Positions 13,170 through 24,444 of a stretch of DNA of 64,000 nucleotides are shown in pieces (position 1 is the first letter of the stretch; the number at the start of each line of letters is the position of its first letter). Position numbers and translations under genes: made by a program. The notes beneath the pieces were generated by a model. The model was given only the letters and a program-made list of their open reading frames with translations. It was not told the DNA's origin and did no database searches. The DNA comes from Sipunculus nudus (lineage: Eukaryota > Annelida > Sipuncula > Golfingiida > Sipunculidae): NCBI GenBank assembly GCA_026874595.1, contig CM049311.1:66780453-66844452 (forward strand), given 5' to 3'.

Positions 13170-13310
13170 ATGGTCTGTCAGCAAATTTACTCAAAAACTT
13201 CTGAACAATTTTTGCTGAATTTGCTTAGAGTTTCAAATACGCCCAAGGGAACGATCAGTTAATTTTTGAGGTAATCTGGATCACCATAAAAATTAATGCA
13301 TGGGATTCTG
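13170..13310 (+). repeat. CCTCCGCCA-family interspersed repeat, internal fragment
   Basis: It contains 'actcaaaaacttctgaac', then 'aatttttgctgaatttg', 'cccaagggaacgatc' and 'gaggtaatctggatcacc', in the same order as the body of the other family copies. Both ends are missing. Confidence 0.5.
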
Positions 13311-13510
13311 TCCCATCGTAACGGATTTTGTTCATTAGAATTGAGCTACAGATCGGTATTATCGGATGACTTTGTACAGGAGGTGTCTTGGGATGGGCTT
13401 GTTGAACCATGACATTTGTTTAGACATACACAGCAAAGATAATTGTGGCGGGAGTTTGATGTCTTCGATATATTTTGTTATTTATTACTTTTAGTCTTCA
13501 TCGAGTAATA

Positions 13511-14371
13511 TGTTATTACCGAACCTAAAAATAACAGATCACGTTGTCGTGACGAACATAAATTTGTTATGGAGACAAATAAAAATCAGATTATGAAACA
13601 CTAGGCAGCGTGAGATGTCTAGGGGAATGAATAAAGAAGTCAGTGGGTTTTTGTTAACAAATAATTAAATTTTGTTCTTAAAACAATCCTAACATTACAA
13701 GACACTAAATCAATACAATTATACAGGATAACAACAGTATAACAGTTAATCAATACAATTACACAGTATAACAAATAAAGTGTACAGTACCAGAGTACCC
13801 GGATCCTAGGCTTTGATTCTGGATACCACCACTGTCACGGCTCAATAAATCCTTTAAAACAAATAACCCAGATGAACAGTTCACGTAAATCTTCTCAGAG
13901 ATTAATAGTCCAATGTTATCTCGAAAATAATCTGTTTGAATCCAAAAGTGAAGTTTTGGCAATGATCCCAAAGGCAAACTGAAGACTTTATAAAATCCGT
14001 CACAAATTTCGAAGAATATCTATACATTCGGCAATTATCGGAAAGGTCCACAAATTGACTCACACTCCTCCGTGTCCGCTTGAATTTTTCTCTCTCCTTT
14101 CTCGGCTCTAAACACAGCCCCTATTTATAGCTTTTTCATCCGAAAATACTAGAAAATGGAAAATCCAAAAGAAAAATACACACGTTACAGGAACAGACTT
14201 GAAACATCTAGGACAAAGAACGCTGTGTTTCTACACTTCAGACCCCACACGCGTGCCATGCCAACTCGCACGTCTACAATGGTAACGAACTATGCTTGCG
14301 CTACACGAATCAGAATGTCAAAAAACACATGTAATACTCCTGTGCACAATAAACAGGGCCTGCCTATAACA
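13511..14371 (-). mobile_element. Solo LTR-like element, copy 1 (minus strand)
   Basis: Read on the minus strand, this 861-bp segment is colinear with the plus-strand segment at 42523-43296. It starts TGTTATAGGCAGGCCC and ends GGTTCGGTAATAACA, giving short TGTTA/TAACA inverted termini typical of LTRs. A TATA box (TATAAATAGGGGCTGTG) lies at 14129-14122. Shared blocks include GTGACGGATTTTATA, AAGTCTTCAGTTTGCCTTT, GAACTGTTCATCTGG and CTTTATTCATTCCCC. The AATAAA present in the other copy reads AACAAA here, and about 36 bp is inserted after the CATTCCCC block. No internal gag/pol sequence, primer-binding site or convincing target duplication was found. I infer a solo LTR of a Ty3/gypsy-like retrotransposon; another family with a long TATA-driven leader is possible. 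Confidence 0.6.
14122..14129 (-). promoter_or_regulatory. TATA box of LTR-like copy 1
   Basis: TATAAATA on the minus strand followed by GGGGCTGTG, conserved with the TATA box of the second copy at 42759-42766. Confidence 0.6.
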
Positions 14372-17219
14372 ATGTTTATTGACAAATTTTAAGTGGCGGT
14401 AACTTAGCTGAATTAGGGACCATTTTATAGCGCCCTCTAGGGAGCATCTTGAATTCGAATGGTTAAAATAGTGGTACGCTTATCTCACAACACAGTGGTA
14501 TGCTTATCTAACCTGCCATTTCAAGTTCCCTGATTGCAAATGACCATGTCCTTGATTAGGGTGGCAAGTTCGATACCAGCATATTTTGCTCTCCGATAAC
14601 AGTTCTATTTACAGAAACTATCGTTAAACGTTTGCTTAACGATAAAAGTTCTATTTATAAAGATCTTTGATGAAATTGCATAAATAAAAAACGTGTCACT
14701 TTCACTTTTTAGCTTCTGGTTTGACCCTATACGGCACATCACAATAAATATTTGTCCAACACTCTTAACTGTTCTTCCATTAAAATACAATTTTCCCGGG
14801 TATTTTATTTAAATTTCGAAGTTATGCGTGTTGGTGTTCTTAAGAAAAAAAATGGATTGGTCTTGTCTATTTGATAAATTTGTTCACCATTGTGTTTCTC
14901 AATAAGATTTAAATAATATAACAAGGTGTCTAGACAACGTTGAAAACAGATAAAAAAAAGCTTTATCTAGTTATCAAAAGAATAGGTTGTTTCAGGCACA
15001 ACAGACTCGCCTCTCTCGCCACAAGATATATTCTAACCTGATACTGGATTCCCCGTTTCAGGTAAAAGACCTGATAGTATTCAGTTAAAGCACTGACTGA
15101 CGGTATAATTCCCGAGTTATATATGCGTCTTGTCATTCTGTTTAATGAAGCACTGGAGACAAATGTCTCTTCGTAATCAATGTTTTTTTTTGTATTGCTC
15201 ATAATAAACAAATTAATAGAGATCAGTGTTTCATCAAATCACTTATTTAATAGTGCGCACATTTACATACTGTCATAAGAATATTTTAGTCAAAATAATT
15301 TTGAGAAAATAACGGCACATTAAGACTTCCTTTCCGATTTAAGCTCTCGATAATCTGCTTGACAAACTACTAATCCTTGCATGTTGACCCTACCCTTTTG
15401 ACCATCAATATTATTTATTTCTCAGATAAGGCCGATATTCGAATCCCTATATCCTGTCTCATTTCATCTCATTTTATAAGTTAGTGTATGTATTGACTAG
15501 ACGTGACGTATTTATACGTTAATGTTAACATCATAATAAATACGTTCATCATGATCGAACCATTTTAAACGTCATCTACACGTACAAAAACATTTCTCGC
15601 ATTACAAAGAGTAAAGATAATGAAAGAAGAATGTGTAGCCTTTATAATGAGAGCCACGCGACCCGAGAGACACCACCTTATGCGCGAGTTTTTAATCGGG
15701 GTAGGATCAAGTCGAGTATGAACCTCGGAGAGTCATATCTGTCAGTACAGTGGTGTGGTACGTACAATGACAAATCACAAACTGTCTAAGTCAAAGGTCC
15801 AATATTATCGACTGCCTAACGACTGCTATATCAAAGCATGAGACAGGTTGCTGCAATGTATAGTTAATTGAATAAATTTACAGTCTGTTGTAGTAAAATT
15901 ATCGCTTCTCCCGGGGCCTGCTTTGTTGAAAATCAAAGATCGGACACTGCTACCTAAGTATGAGGGGGTTTGGTGAACCTTAAAACTTTCACCTTCGAAA
16001 TCCAGTGTTTGTATGAGATGACAAACAATGAATAAGGGTAATTAAATAACTAACCTGTAAGTTCAATTAAAATAAATTACAAATTGTTGGTTTTTCACGT
16101 GATACTCTTTTCTGTAAAATCATCAAGTAGATGGATCAATCAGCTGTTCGCTTTTTTTCTATTCACTTCTGATTTTTACCCAATTTTCCTTCGACTTTCA
16201 GTGGTCGGACGGCGATTCCCTGGCAAGTTCCCTGGCATGGTCAAAATGAACCACCAAAAAAAGTGATAGTATACTAATGATTTAATCTGTATTGGTATTG
16301 AAAGGAAAATTGAAGTTCAAAGAAAATAATTTTACAAACTTTATGTTCAAAATGTTCAATCGCTCATTCCTGATGATACCGTGAGGGAACAAACGCAGGA
16401 AACAATACTGGGCAATAGGGAAGGCGTTAATAATATGATATACAGGGAAGACGAACATCATTAAAATCTTTCGCACTAACGCAGTCAATGAAGAAATAAA
16501 TGCTTTCTAGAGGCACGCTATTTTTCCCCCTTTATCAACTTTGTTATTAAAATGTACGTCTGGATGATGAATGTTCTGTAAATGTAAAAGAAATTTCAAT
16601 CGATTAGTTTTTGCAGGGGATTTTGTATTGGGGCAGCATGGAGCAGGTGACGTTATATATAATTTATTCTAAAAACGCCGTGCATGTTTTTTCTATTACG
16701 AATAATTATACAACTTTTGCATTCTTACGTATGACATTCCTAAAATTTAATCATTTATAATTTACTTATACTCATAAAAATAATGTCCATTCTGCAAATG
16801 TAATTCTTTTTTTCGACTTCTGCCGTGGCTAGGAACGGGGCTAAAGAGATTATTATAGATGAAACTAGGGCAAACCATGAAGCAGACCTAGTTATTGGAC
16901 CAAATGTGAAAGGGAATATCAAAAGTTATACGATTAAACTAAGTAAGAAGAGGATCTTCTCTATCCGGATAGACTAATCACTTTTTTTCTAGATGTTGAT
17001 ATGTAGCTAAACATATTATTAATCTTCTTAATCCTATCCCTGCATTGTACAAAAAAAGATTGCATGAAATGAGCTGTAATCTGAAACGCCATACGACGGT
17101 CCAGAAGGTCAAGTGTAAGCACCTCTTGTCCAGGTGCGTAGTGTTTTTTTACCAGTAGTTGATGAAAGTCTTTGAATTCTGAATTATTTGAAGAATAGTG
17201 TACGGAATTAGGGATCGAT

Positions 17220-17221
<2 letters not shown>
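14372..17221. other. Non-coding stretch, nothing firm
   Basis: AT-rich intergenic or intronic DNA. A short direct repeat (agtggtacgcttatct / agtggtatgcttatct) lies near 14470 and 14495. Minus-strand frames of 61-82 codons lack motifs. The long minus-strand frame at 16961-17305 owes part of its length to the adjoining TA microsatellite. Confidence 0.5.

Positions 17222-17269
<48 letters not shown>
17222..17269. repeat. (TA)n microsatellite
   Basis: Uninterrupted TA run of about 48 bp, immediately upstream of the threefold repeat. Confidence 0.98.
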
Positions 17270-17300
17270 CCTTTGTGGTAAATGGCTACCTATATCCTCA

Positions 17301-17790
17301 GTCAAAGACTGTGCTAACTTTTAGAAAAAAACTGAAAGATTAAATCAATCTGCCCCCAATGACGTCATGACCAGAGCACACTTTATGCTAAAGTAGGTCA
17401 AGTGTGAGCTGAAACTGGGTATTGTAGGCAGTAAAACGATACTTTATTCAGTCAAAGATTGTGCTTACTTTTAGAAAAGAAAATCTGAAAGATATAAACA
17501 ATCTGTCCTGTATGACGTCATAACCAGAGCATACTTTATGCTAAAGTAGGTCAAGTGTGAGCTGAAAATGAGTATTGTAGGCAGTAAAATGGTATTCGAT
17601 ACCTTATTCAGTCAAAGATTGTGCTAAATTTTAGAAAAAAATCTGAAAGATTTAAACAATCTGCCCTGCATGACGACATAATCAGAGCACACTTTCTTCT
17701 AAAGTTGGTAAGGTGTGAGCCGAAACTTGGTATTGTAGGTGGTCAAACAATATTCGATACCTCATTCCGTGGAAACAAGCAGAGTGTGAA
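17301..17790 (+). repeat. Threefold direct tandem repeat, 150-160 bp units
   Basis: Three units start with GTCAAAGA(C/T)TGTGCT at 17301, 17451 and 17611. Each runs through a TTTTAGAAAA block, a CTGAAAGAT block, an AATCTG(C/T)CC block, a CRE-like word, 'agagca(c/t)actttatgctaaag' and 'attgtaggcagtaaaa'. The CRE palindrome TGACGTCA is intact in units 1 (17360-17367) and 2 (17513-17520) and changed to TGACGACA in unit 3. A 76-codon frame (17621-17851) spans unit 3 and its downstream flank but is interrupted in the other units, so a protein-coding role is not supported. Confidence 0.85.
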
Positions 17791-17851
17791 CGTGGACCAG
17801 AATTTACGAAGGCAATATAAAGTTGATGATTTAGAAACCAGCATCCATTAA

Positions 17852-18543
17852 TTAATAATGTAATATTCTGCAGTGATCTCAGAATGCAGGGATTTTTTTA
17901 GTTTATCTCTGCAGTCGGAATCGATTGGATTTAATCTATTTCTACAAATAATATATATGAATGTTTTGGTATTAAACTTGGAATATAAACTTAACTTATG
18001 ACTGAACTCTAATAATACTTGTGTTTGTATCGGGTCATGAATGAAGTATCGTGCTACGTATATTGTCGTGCTTTATGTATTATTCTGCTCTAGCTAATTT
18101 AAATATTTAACATATATAACTATGTTGAATAATATTCTGATATACAGTTACAATTTGATCCAATCAAAAATTGTTATTCCTGGAACAGTTATATAAAAAG
18201 AATTTCTCGTCATATTTCAAATATTTCCCCATCTGCGCCCAAGCAGTGGGCATTGACGTGGGTTAAAATACCTTTGACAAACCCCTAAAAGAATGAAATA
18301 TGATAACATAGAGGCTAAAAAACGAATGGGATAAAAAAACAAGTACAAAATAGCCACCTGGCGTTCAATATAATCCAGCACATCACTGCAAAATCTGACT
18401 CCGTAGTTTCATGTTACTAAATACGAACAGGGTACCGGTCTCTCGGTTACAGTATCGTATTTACCGTGTACCTTTTCAAATATTCGTTGACAGCTAATCA
18501 CAATGTGGACCACTGAGATTCTTTTTTGGACTGAAGGGCTTTA

Positions 18544-18546
<3 letters not shown>
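17852..18546. other. Non-coding spacer
   Basis: Nothing recognisable; AT-rich. Confidence 0.5.

Positions 18547-18595
<49 letters not shown>
18547..18595. repeat. (TA)n microsatellite
   Basis: TA run of about 49 bp. Confidence 0.98.
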
Positions 18596-18597
<2 letters not shown>

Positions 18598-18699
18598 TCT
18601 CCAACGTGGATTTTCGTACTTTATGTTCTTTAGATCTCTGTATTTGTTTCCCGACCAAGTATAAGGTGATTATATAAATATATATACAAGTCCACTTTC

Positions 18700-19085
18700 T
18701 GTCAAACCGGTTAATAAAAAATCCCGTTTATTGTCATATAAATCTGAAAACCGAAACCATTTCCTACATGTACAATTGTAAACCTGGCAGTTGTCATAAT
18801 CCCGTTTAATGTCATGATTACAATCCTTGGCAGTGATACACAATCAATATCACATCAAACGCCGAAAAAGCGACCAATGCGGACAACACCCTGTAATTGA
18901 TCCCCTACTGTGCACGTTAGGGCTCGTGCTGTGATCTGTGATACATGCGGGATGCATACCGTCAGTTTAGAAACGTTAATATGCGTCTAATTGTACGTTA
19001 ACAAGGGCGATGTTTGCGATCACATCCCGGTATTTGTCACAATTTAAGCATGCACAAGCGACATGACTATAAACGGGCTTGACTG
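18700..19085. mobile_element. Possible pogo/Tigger-like non-autonomous transposon, decayed
   Basis: The right end, read inward on the minus strand, is CAGTCAAGCCCGTTTATAG next to a TA run. This matches the general form of pogo/Tigger termini (CAGT-n-AACC/CCG-TTTA, TA target). The left end contains TGTCAAACCGGTTAAT in inverted relation, followed by two copies of AATCCCGTTTA(T/A)TGTCAT (near 18720 and 18799). There is no transposase frame. The TA target site cannot be tested because both sides are TA-rich. Confidence 0.35.
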
Positions 19086-19139
<54 letters not shown>

Positions 19140-19149
19140 TATATATATA
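19086..19149. repeat. (TA)n microsatellite, interrupted
   Basis: TA run with two ATAAAT interruptions, about 64 bp in all. Confidence 0.95.
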
Positions 19150-19346
19150 CCAATTTCGAGAAGGGAAGGTGCTATGTGTCAGGGCGCTCTATTAGGTTAA
19201 TTTGCATAGAGAAGGGTTTCCTCACATTTACAAATAGGTCACAGAGGTGCTTTCCTGTCAGACATAGATGACCTATCTAGTAGGCTTTGGACGAGACAGT
19301 GGGAAAGCGACTGCCTAGTCACGTGATAGCTTTCGTCTCTTCCCAG

Positions 19347-19447
19347 ACCGGCACATCGTATGAATTCATCGGACCATCAAGCAGTTCCCAAGACAAACGG
19401 TCGCGGGAAATTTTTACCCACCCGCCATCCCTCTTGCATCTCTAGCA
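19347..19447 (+). CDS. Candidate internal exon, unknown protein
   Basis: A 101-bp segment is framed by a good acceptor (pyrimidine-rich CGTCTCTTCCCAG) and a near-consensus donor (A|GTAAGT). Exactly one of its three plus frames is open throughout, with one leftover base at each end (1 + 33 codons + 1). The peptide includes an internal Met and the stretch MNSSDHQAVPKTNGRGKF, with no recognised domain. Base composition is more balanced than in the flanks. This may be a genuine exon or a chance pairing of splice signals; no neighbouring exon was identified. Confidence 0.3.
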
Positions 19448-19668
19448 GTAAGTTGGGCAGTTGGTTTTTCTTTTCAATAATTCAATGTTGTATACAACAG
19501 TTTTTACTTCAAGTGTTGTGCACACTGCATTTACACGACGATGTATACCTTGCATATTGTTTCATGATAGATATCTTGTACTGTGACGTAATAGTGATTT
19601 TGGTTTTATTTTGTAAACGTGAGGCGTGTCATAACGCCCACACCTTCGCTTACTATACCATTGATTAG

Positions 19669-20577
19669 GCTAATTTCACTTTAAATTACAGTCGGGATCA
19701 CCAAATAACAGATATATATTTAGTTACGCAGAACATTGACCAAGAAAAGCCAGTGTGTCTAATATTAAGTCCTCTATCATGTCAAGTAACTAAATTACTC
19801 TTAAGACGCCATCTCCGGTATAGAAGGAACTTGAAAGTATATGTTGTTGAATTGGATCCAACCCTGCCGTGTGACAGTCTCTGGCACAAAGCTTGTCTCC
19901 TATATCGCCGACAGAGTCTCCTATTTAGTAATTACCGATTAACCAGAGGAGGGCAACCTAACATATCTAAATAATTCATAAAGCCAGTGCGTGTCCATTC
20001 AGATACAAAAGAGAAGTCATAAGGTCAGATCGACGATCAAATCCAATCGCCAATCATGTTGCTGTTACAAAGATGTATACAATCATGTATATATATATCA
20101 CGGAAATAAACCCTCTTTTAAGCTTCCTTATCTTTGCTCTGATCAATGTTTATGTCCTAATAGTGCAAAAGTTTTCCTTGAAGTTTCATAAAATGTTATT
20201 CCGAAACTTTACCACAGTGCATGTTACAGGTGTCTCAGAGAAAGTCGTTTCAGAAGAATGTGATTTCACCTTACATAATGCAATCTAGCGTTGAGAGGGA
20301 AATGACTGGTTCCAAAGCCGTTTTTAATTAAGAACAAACAGACTTACATAAATGACATCCTCGTTGAAACTCGGGGCCACATAATTGATATAATGCTTTA
20401 TTTTTTTATCACTGACCTATAACAAGGTCGAATTTGTCCGTGAATGAAAGTTATTTGGGACAGATCCTGTTTAGAATTGCATTATGATTTTTTTTTATAT
20501 TCGATTAAGTGTATCATAGACTTAGAACCAGCTATCCATCTACCCTCTCTGTAGAATTCAAATGATTTCTTGCATAC
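19669..20577. other. Non-coding spacer
   Basis: No feature supported; frames of 66-73 codons have no motif. Confidence 0.5.
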
Positions 20578-20670
20578 TCTGCAAACATATTAATGGACTA
20601 TGGGTATTTCCTATTTAGAAAAGTTCCTCTGATAGATGTATGAACTTGTTTATTTACAGGCTGAAACTAT

Positions 20671-20705
20671 TAGAGCTGTATCAATATATCGATTTATCGA
20701 TACAT
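20671..20705 (+). mobile_element. hAT element 5' end fragment at the left edge of the satellite
   Basis: This 35-bp stretch matches the first 35 bp of the hAT element at 28344 with one mismatch. It is preceded by related sequence (GTATGAACTT and TTTACAGGCTG), as is the right-hand copy (GTATGAATTT and TTCACAGGCTG). It ends abruptly in satellite sequence. It looks like a copied junction between satellite and hAT end rather than an independent insertion. Confidence 0.75.
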
Positions 20706-20910
20706 TTATCCGATGTGCGAACTTTTTTTTATCTATACAAACATATTGATGGACTTTAGGTTATTTCTTTATAGGAAAGTTCCTCTGATGTCTCTGTGAT
20801 GGATGTATGAACTTTTTTTATCTATGCAAACATACTAATGAACTATAGGTAGTTTCTTTATAGAAAAGTTCCTCTGACGTCTCTGTGAGGGATGTATGAT
20901 TTTTTTTTAT

Positions 20911-23900
20911 CTATACAAACATACTAATGGACTATATGTAGTTTCTTTATAGAAAAGTTCCTCTGACGTCTCTGTGATGGATGTATGAACTTTTTTTATC
21001 TATGCAAACATACTAATGGACTATATGTAGTTTCTTTATAGAAAAGTTCCTCTGACGTCTCTGTGATGGATGTATGAACTTTTTTTATCTATACAAATAT
21101 ATTAATGAACTATAGGTAATTTCTTTACAGAAAAGTTCCTCTGACGTCTCTGTGATTGATGTATGAACTTTTTTTTATCTATACAAATATATTAATGAAC
21201 TATAGGTAATTTCTTTATAGAAAAGTTCCTCTGACGTCTCTGTGATTGATGTATGAACTTTTTTTTATCTATACAAATATATTAATGGACTATAGGTAAT
21301 TTCTTTATAGAAAAGTTCCTCTGACGTCTCTGTGATTGATGTATGAACTTTTTTTTATCTATACAAATATATTAATGAACTATAGGTAATTTCTTTATAG
21401 AAAAGTTCCTCTGACGTCTCTGTGATTGATGTATGACCTTTTTTTTATCTATACAAATATATTAATGAACTATAGGTAATTTCTTTATAGAAAAGTTCCT
21501 CTGACGTCTCTGTGATTGATGTATGAACTTTTTTTTATCTATACAAACATACTAATGGACAATAGGTAATTCCTATTGAGAAAAGTTTTTCTGACGTCTC
21601 TGTGATGGATGTATGATCATCCTTTTATCTATACAAACATAAATGAACTATAGGTTATTTCTTTATAGAAAGGTTCCTCGGACGTCTCTGTGATGGATGT
21701 ATGATCATCCTTTTATCTATACAAACATAAATGAACTATAGGTAATTTCTTTATAGAAAGTTTCCTCGGACGTCTCTGTGATGGATGTATGATCATCCTT
21801 TTATCTATACAAACATAAATGAACTATAGGTAATTTCTTTATAGAAAGGTTCCTCGGACGTCTCTGTGATTGATGTATGATCATCCTTTTATCTATACAA
21901 ACATAAATGAACTATAGGTAATTTCTTTATAGAAAGTTTCCTCGGACGTCTCTGTGATTGATGTATGATCATCCTTTTATCTATACAAACATAAATGATC
22001 TATAGGTAATTTCTTTATAGAAAGGTTCCTCGGACGTCTCTGTGATGGATGTATGATCATCCTTTTATCTATACAATCATAAATGAACTATAGGTAATTT
22101 CTTTATAGAAAGGTTCCACGGACGTCTCTGTGATGGATGTATGATCATCCTTTTATCTATACAAACATAAATGAACTAAAGGTAATTTCTTTATAGAAAG
22201 GTTCCTCTGACGTCTCTGTGATGGATGTATGATCATCCTTTTATCTATACAATCATAAATGAACTATAGGTAATTTCTTTATAGAAAGGTTCCTCGGACG
22301 TCTCTGTGATTGATGTATGATCATCCTTTTATCTATACAAACATAAATGAACTATAGGTAATTTCTTTATAGAAAGGTTCCTCTGACGTCTCTGTGATGG
22401 ATGTATGATCATCCTTTTATCTATACAATCATAAATGAACTATAGGTAATTTCTTTATAGAAAGGTTCCTCGGACGTCTCTGTGATTGATGTATGATCAT
22501 CCTTTTATCTATACAAACATAAATGAACTATAGGTAATTTCTTTATAGAAAGGTTCCTCGGACGTCTCTGTGATTGATGTATGATCATCCTTTTATCTAT
22601 ACAAACATAAATGAACTAAAGGTAATTTCTTTATAGAAAGGTTCCTCTGACGTCTCTGTGATGGATGTATGATCATCCTTTTATCTATACAAACATAAAT
22701 GAACTATAGGTAATTTCTTTATAGAAAGGTTCCTCGGACGTCTCTGTGATTGATGTATGATCATCCTTTTATCTATACAAACATAAATGAACTATAGGTA
22801 ATTTCTTTATAGAAAGGTTCCTCTGACGTCTCTGTGATGGATGTATGATCATCCTTTTATCTATACAATCATAAATGAACTATAGGTAATTTCTTTATAG
22901 AAAGGTTCCTCGGACGTCTCTGTGATTGATGTATGATCATCCTTTTATCTATACAAACATAAATGAACTATAGGTAATTTCTTTATAGAAAGGTTCCTCG
23001 GACGTCTCTGTGATTGATGTATGATCATCCTTTTATCTATACAAACATAAATGAACTAAAGGTAATTTCTTTATAGAAAGGTTCCTCTGACGTCTCTGTG
23101 ATGGATGTATGATCATCCTTTTATCTATACAAACATAAATGAACTATAGGTAATTTCTTTATAGAAAGGTTCCTCGGACGTCACTGTGATGGATGTATGA
23201 TCATCCTTTTATCTATACAAACATAAATGAACTATAGGTAATTTCTTTATAGAAAGGTTCCTCTGACGTCTCTGTGATGGATGTATGATCATCCTTTTAT
23301 CTATACAAACATAAATGAACTATGGGTAATTTCTTTATAGAAAGGTTCCTCTGACGTCACTGTGATGGATGTATGATCATCCTTTTATCTCTACAAACAT
23401 AAATGAACTATAGGTAATTTCTTTATAGAAAGGTTCCTCGGACGTCTCTGTGATTGATGTATGATCATCCTTTTATCTATACAAACATAAATGAACTATA
23501 GGTAATTTCTTTATAGAAAGGTTCCTCGGACGTCTCTGTGATTGATGTATGATCATCCTTTTATCTATACAAACATAAATGAACTATAGGTAATTTCTTT
23601 ATAGAAAGGTTCCTCGGACGTCTCTGTGATTGATGTATGATCATCCTTTTATCTATACAAACATAAATGAACTATAGGTAATTTCTTTATAGAAAGGTTC
23701 CTCGGACGTCTCTGTGATGGATGTATGATCATCCTTTTATCTATACAAACATAAATGAACTATAGGTAATTTCTTTATAGAAAGGTTCCTCGGACGTCTC
23801 TGTGATTGATGTATGATCATCCTTTTATCTATACAAACATAAATGAACTATAGGTAATTTCTTTATAGAAAGGTTCCTCGGACGTCTCTGTGATTGATGT

Positions 23901-24444
23901 ATGATCATCCTTTTATCTATACAAACATAAATGAACTATAGGTAATTTCTTTATAGAAAGGTTCCTCGGACGTCTCTGTGATTGATGTATGATCATCCTT
24001 TTATCTATACAAACATAAATGAACTATAGGTAATTTCTTTATAGAAAGGTTCCTCGGACGTCTCTGTGATTGGTGTATGATCATCCTTTTATCTATACAA
24101 ACATAAATGAACTATAGGTAATTTCTTTATAGAAAGGTTCCTCGGACGTCTCTGTGATTGGTGTATGATCATCCTTTTATCTATACAAACATAAATGAAC
24201 TATAGGTAATTTCTTTATAGAAAGGTTCCTCGGACGTCTCTGTGATTGATGTATGATCATCCTTTTATCTATACAAACATAAATGAACTATAGGTAATTT
24301 CTTTATAGAAAGGTTCCTCGGACGTCTCTGTGATTGATGTATGATCATCCTTTTATCTCTACAAACATAAATGAACTATAGGTAATTTCTTTATAGAAAG
24401 GTTCCTCGGACGTCTCTGTGATTGATGTATGATCATCCTTTTAT
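20911..24444. repeat. Satellite duplication unit 1 (3,534 bp)
   Basis: Contains seven full class A monomers followed by 32 class B monomers of exactly 88 bp (21601-24416), then returns to class A. Its order of variants (for example the TCCTATTGAG variant at 21571, AACTAAAGG at 22174, GTCACTG at 23180) is repeated in unit 2. Confidence 0.93.
22159..23120. repeat. 440-bp higher-order repeat (five class B monomers), unit 1
   Basis: The diagnostic variant ATGAACTAAA recurs at 22171, 22611 and 23051, exactly 440 bp (5 x 88) apart. The ACAATCAT variant also recurs with the 440-bp period. The same pattern is present in unit 2 at 25792, 26232 and 26672. Confidence 0.85.

Noticed and set aside
16961-17305. 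114-codon minus-strand frame with an IYIYIY stretch
   Set aside because: Part of its length is a translated TA microsatellite and there is no motif outside it.
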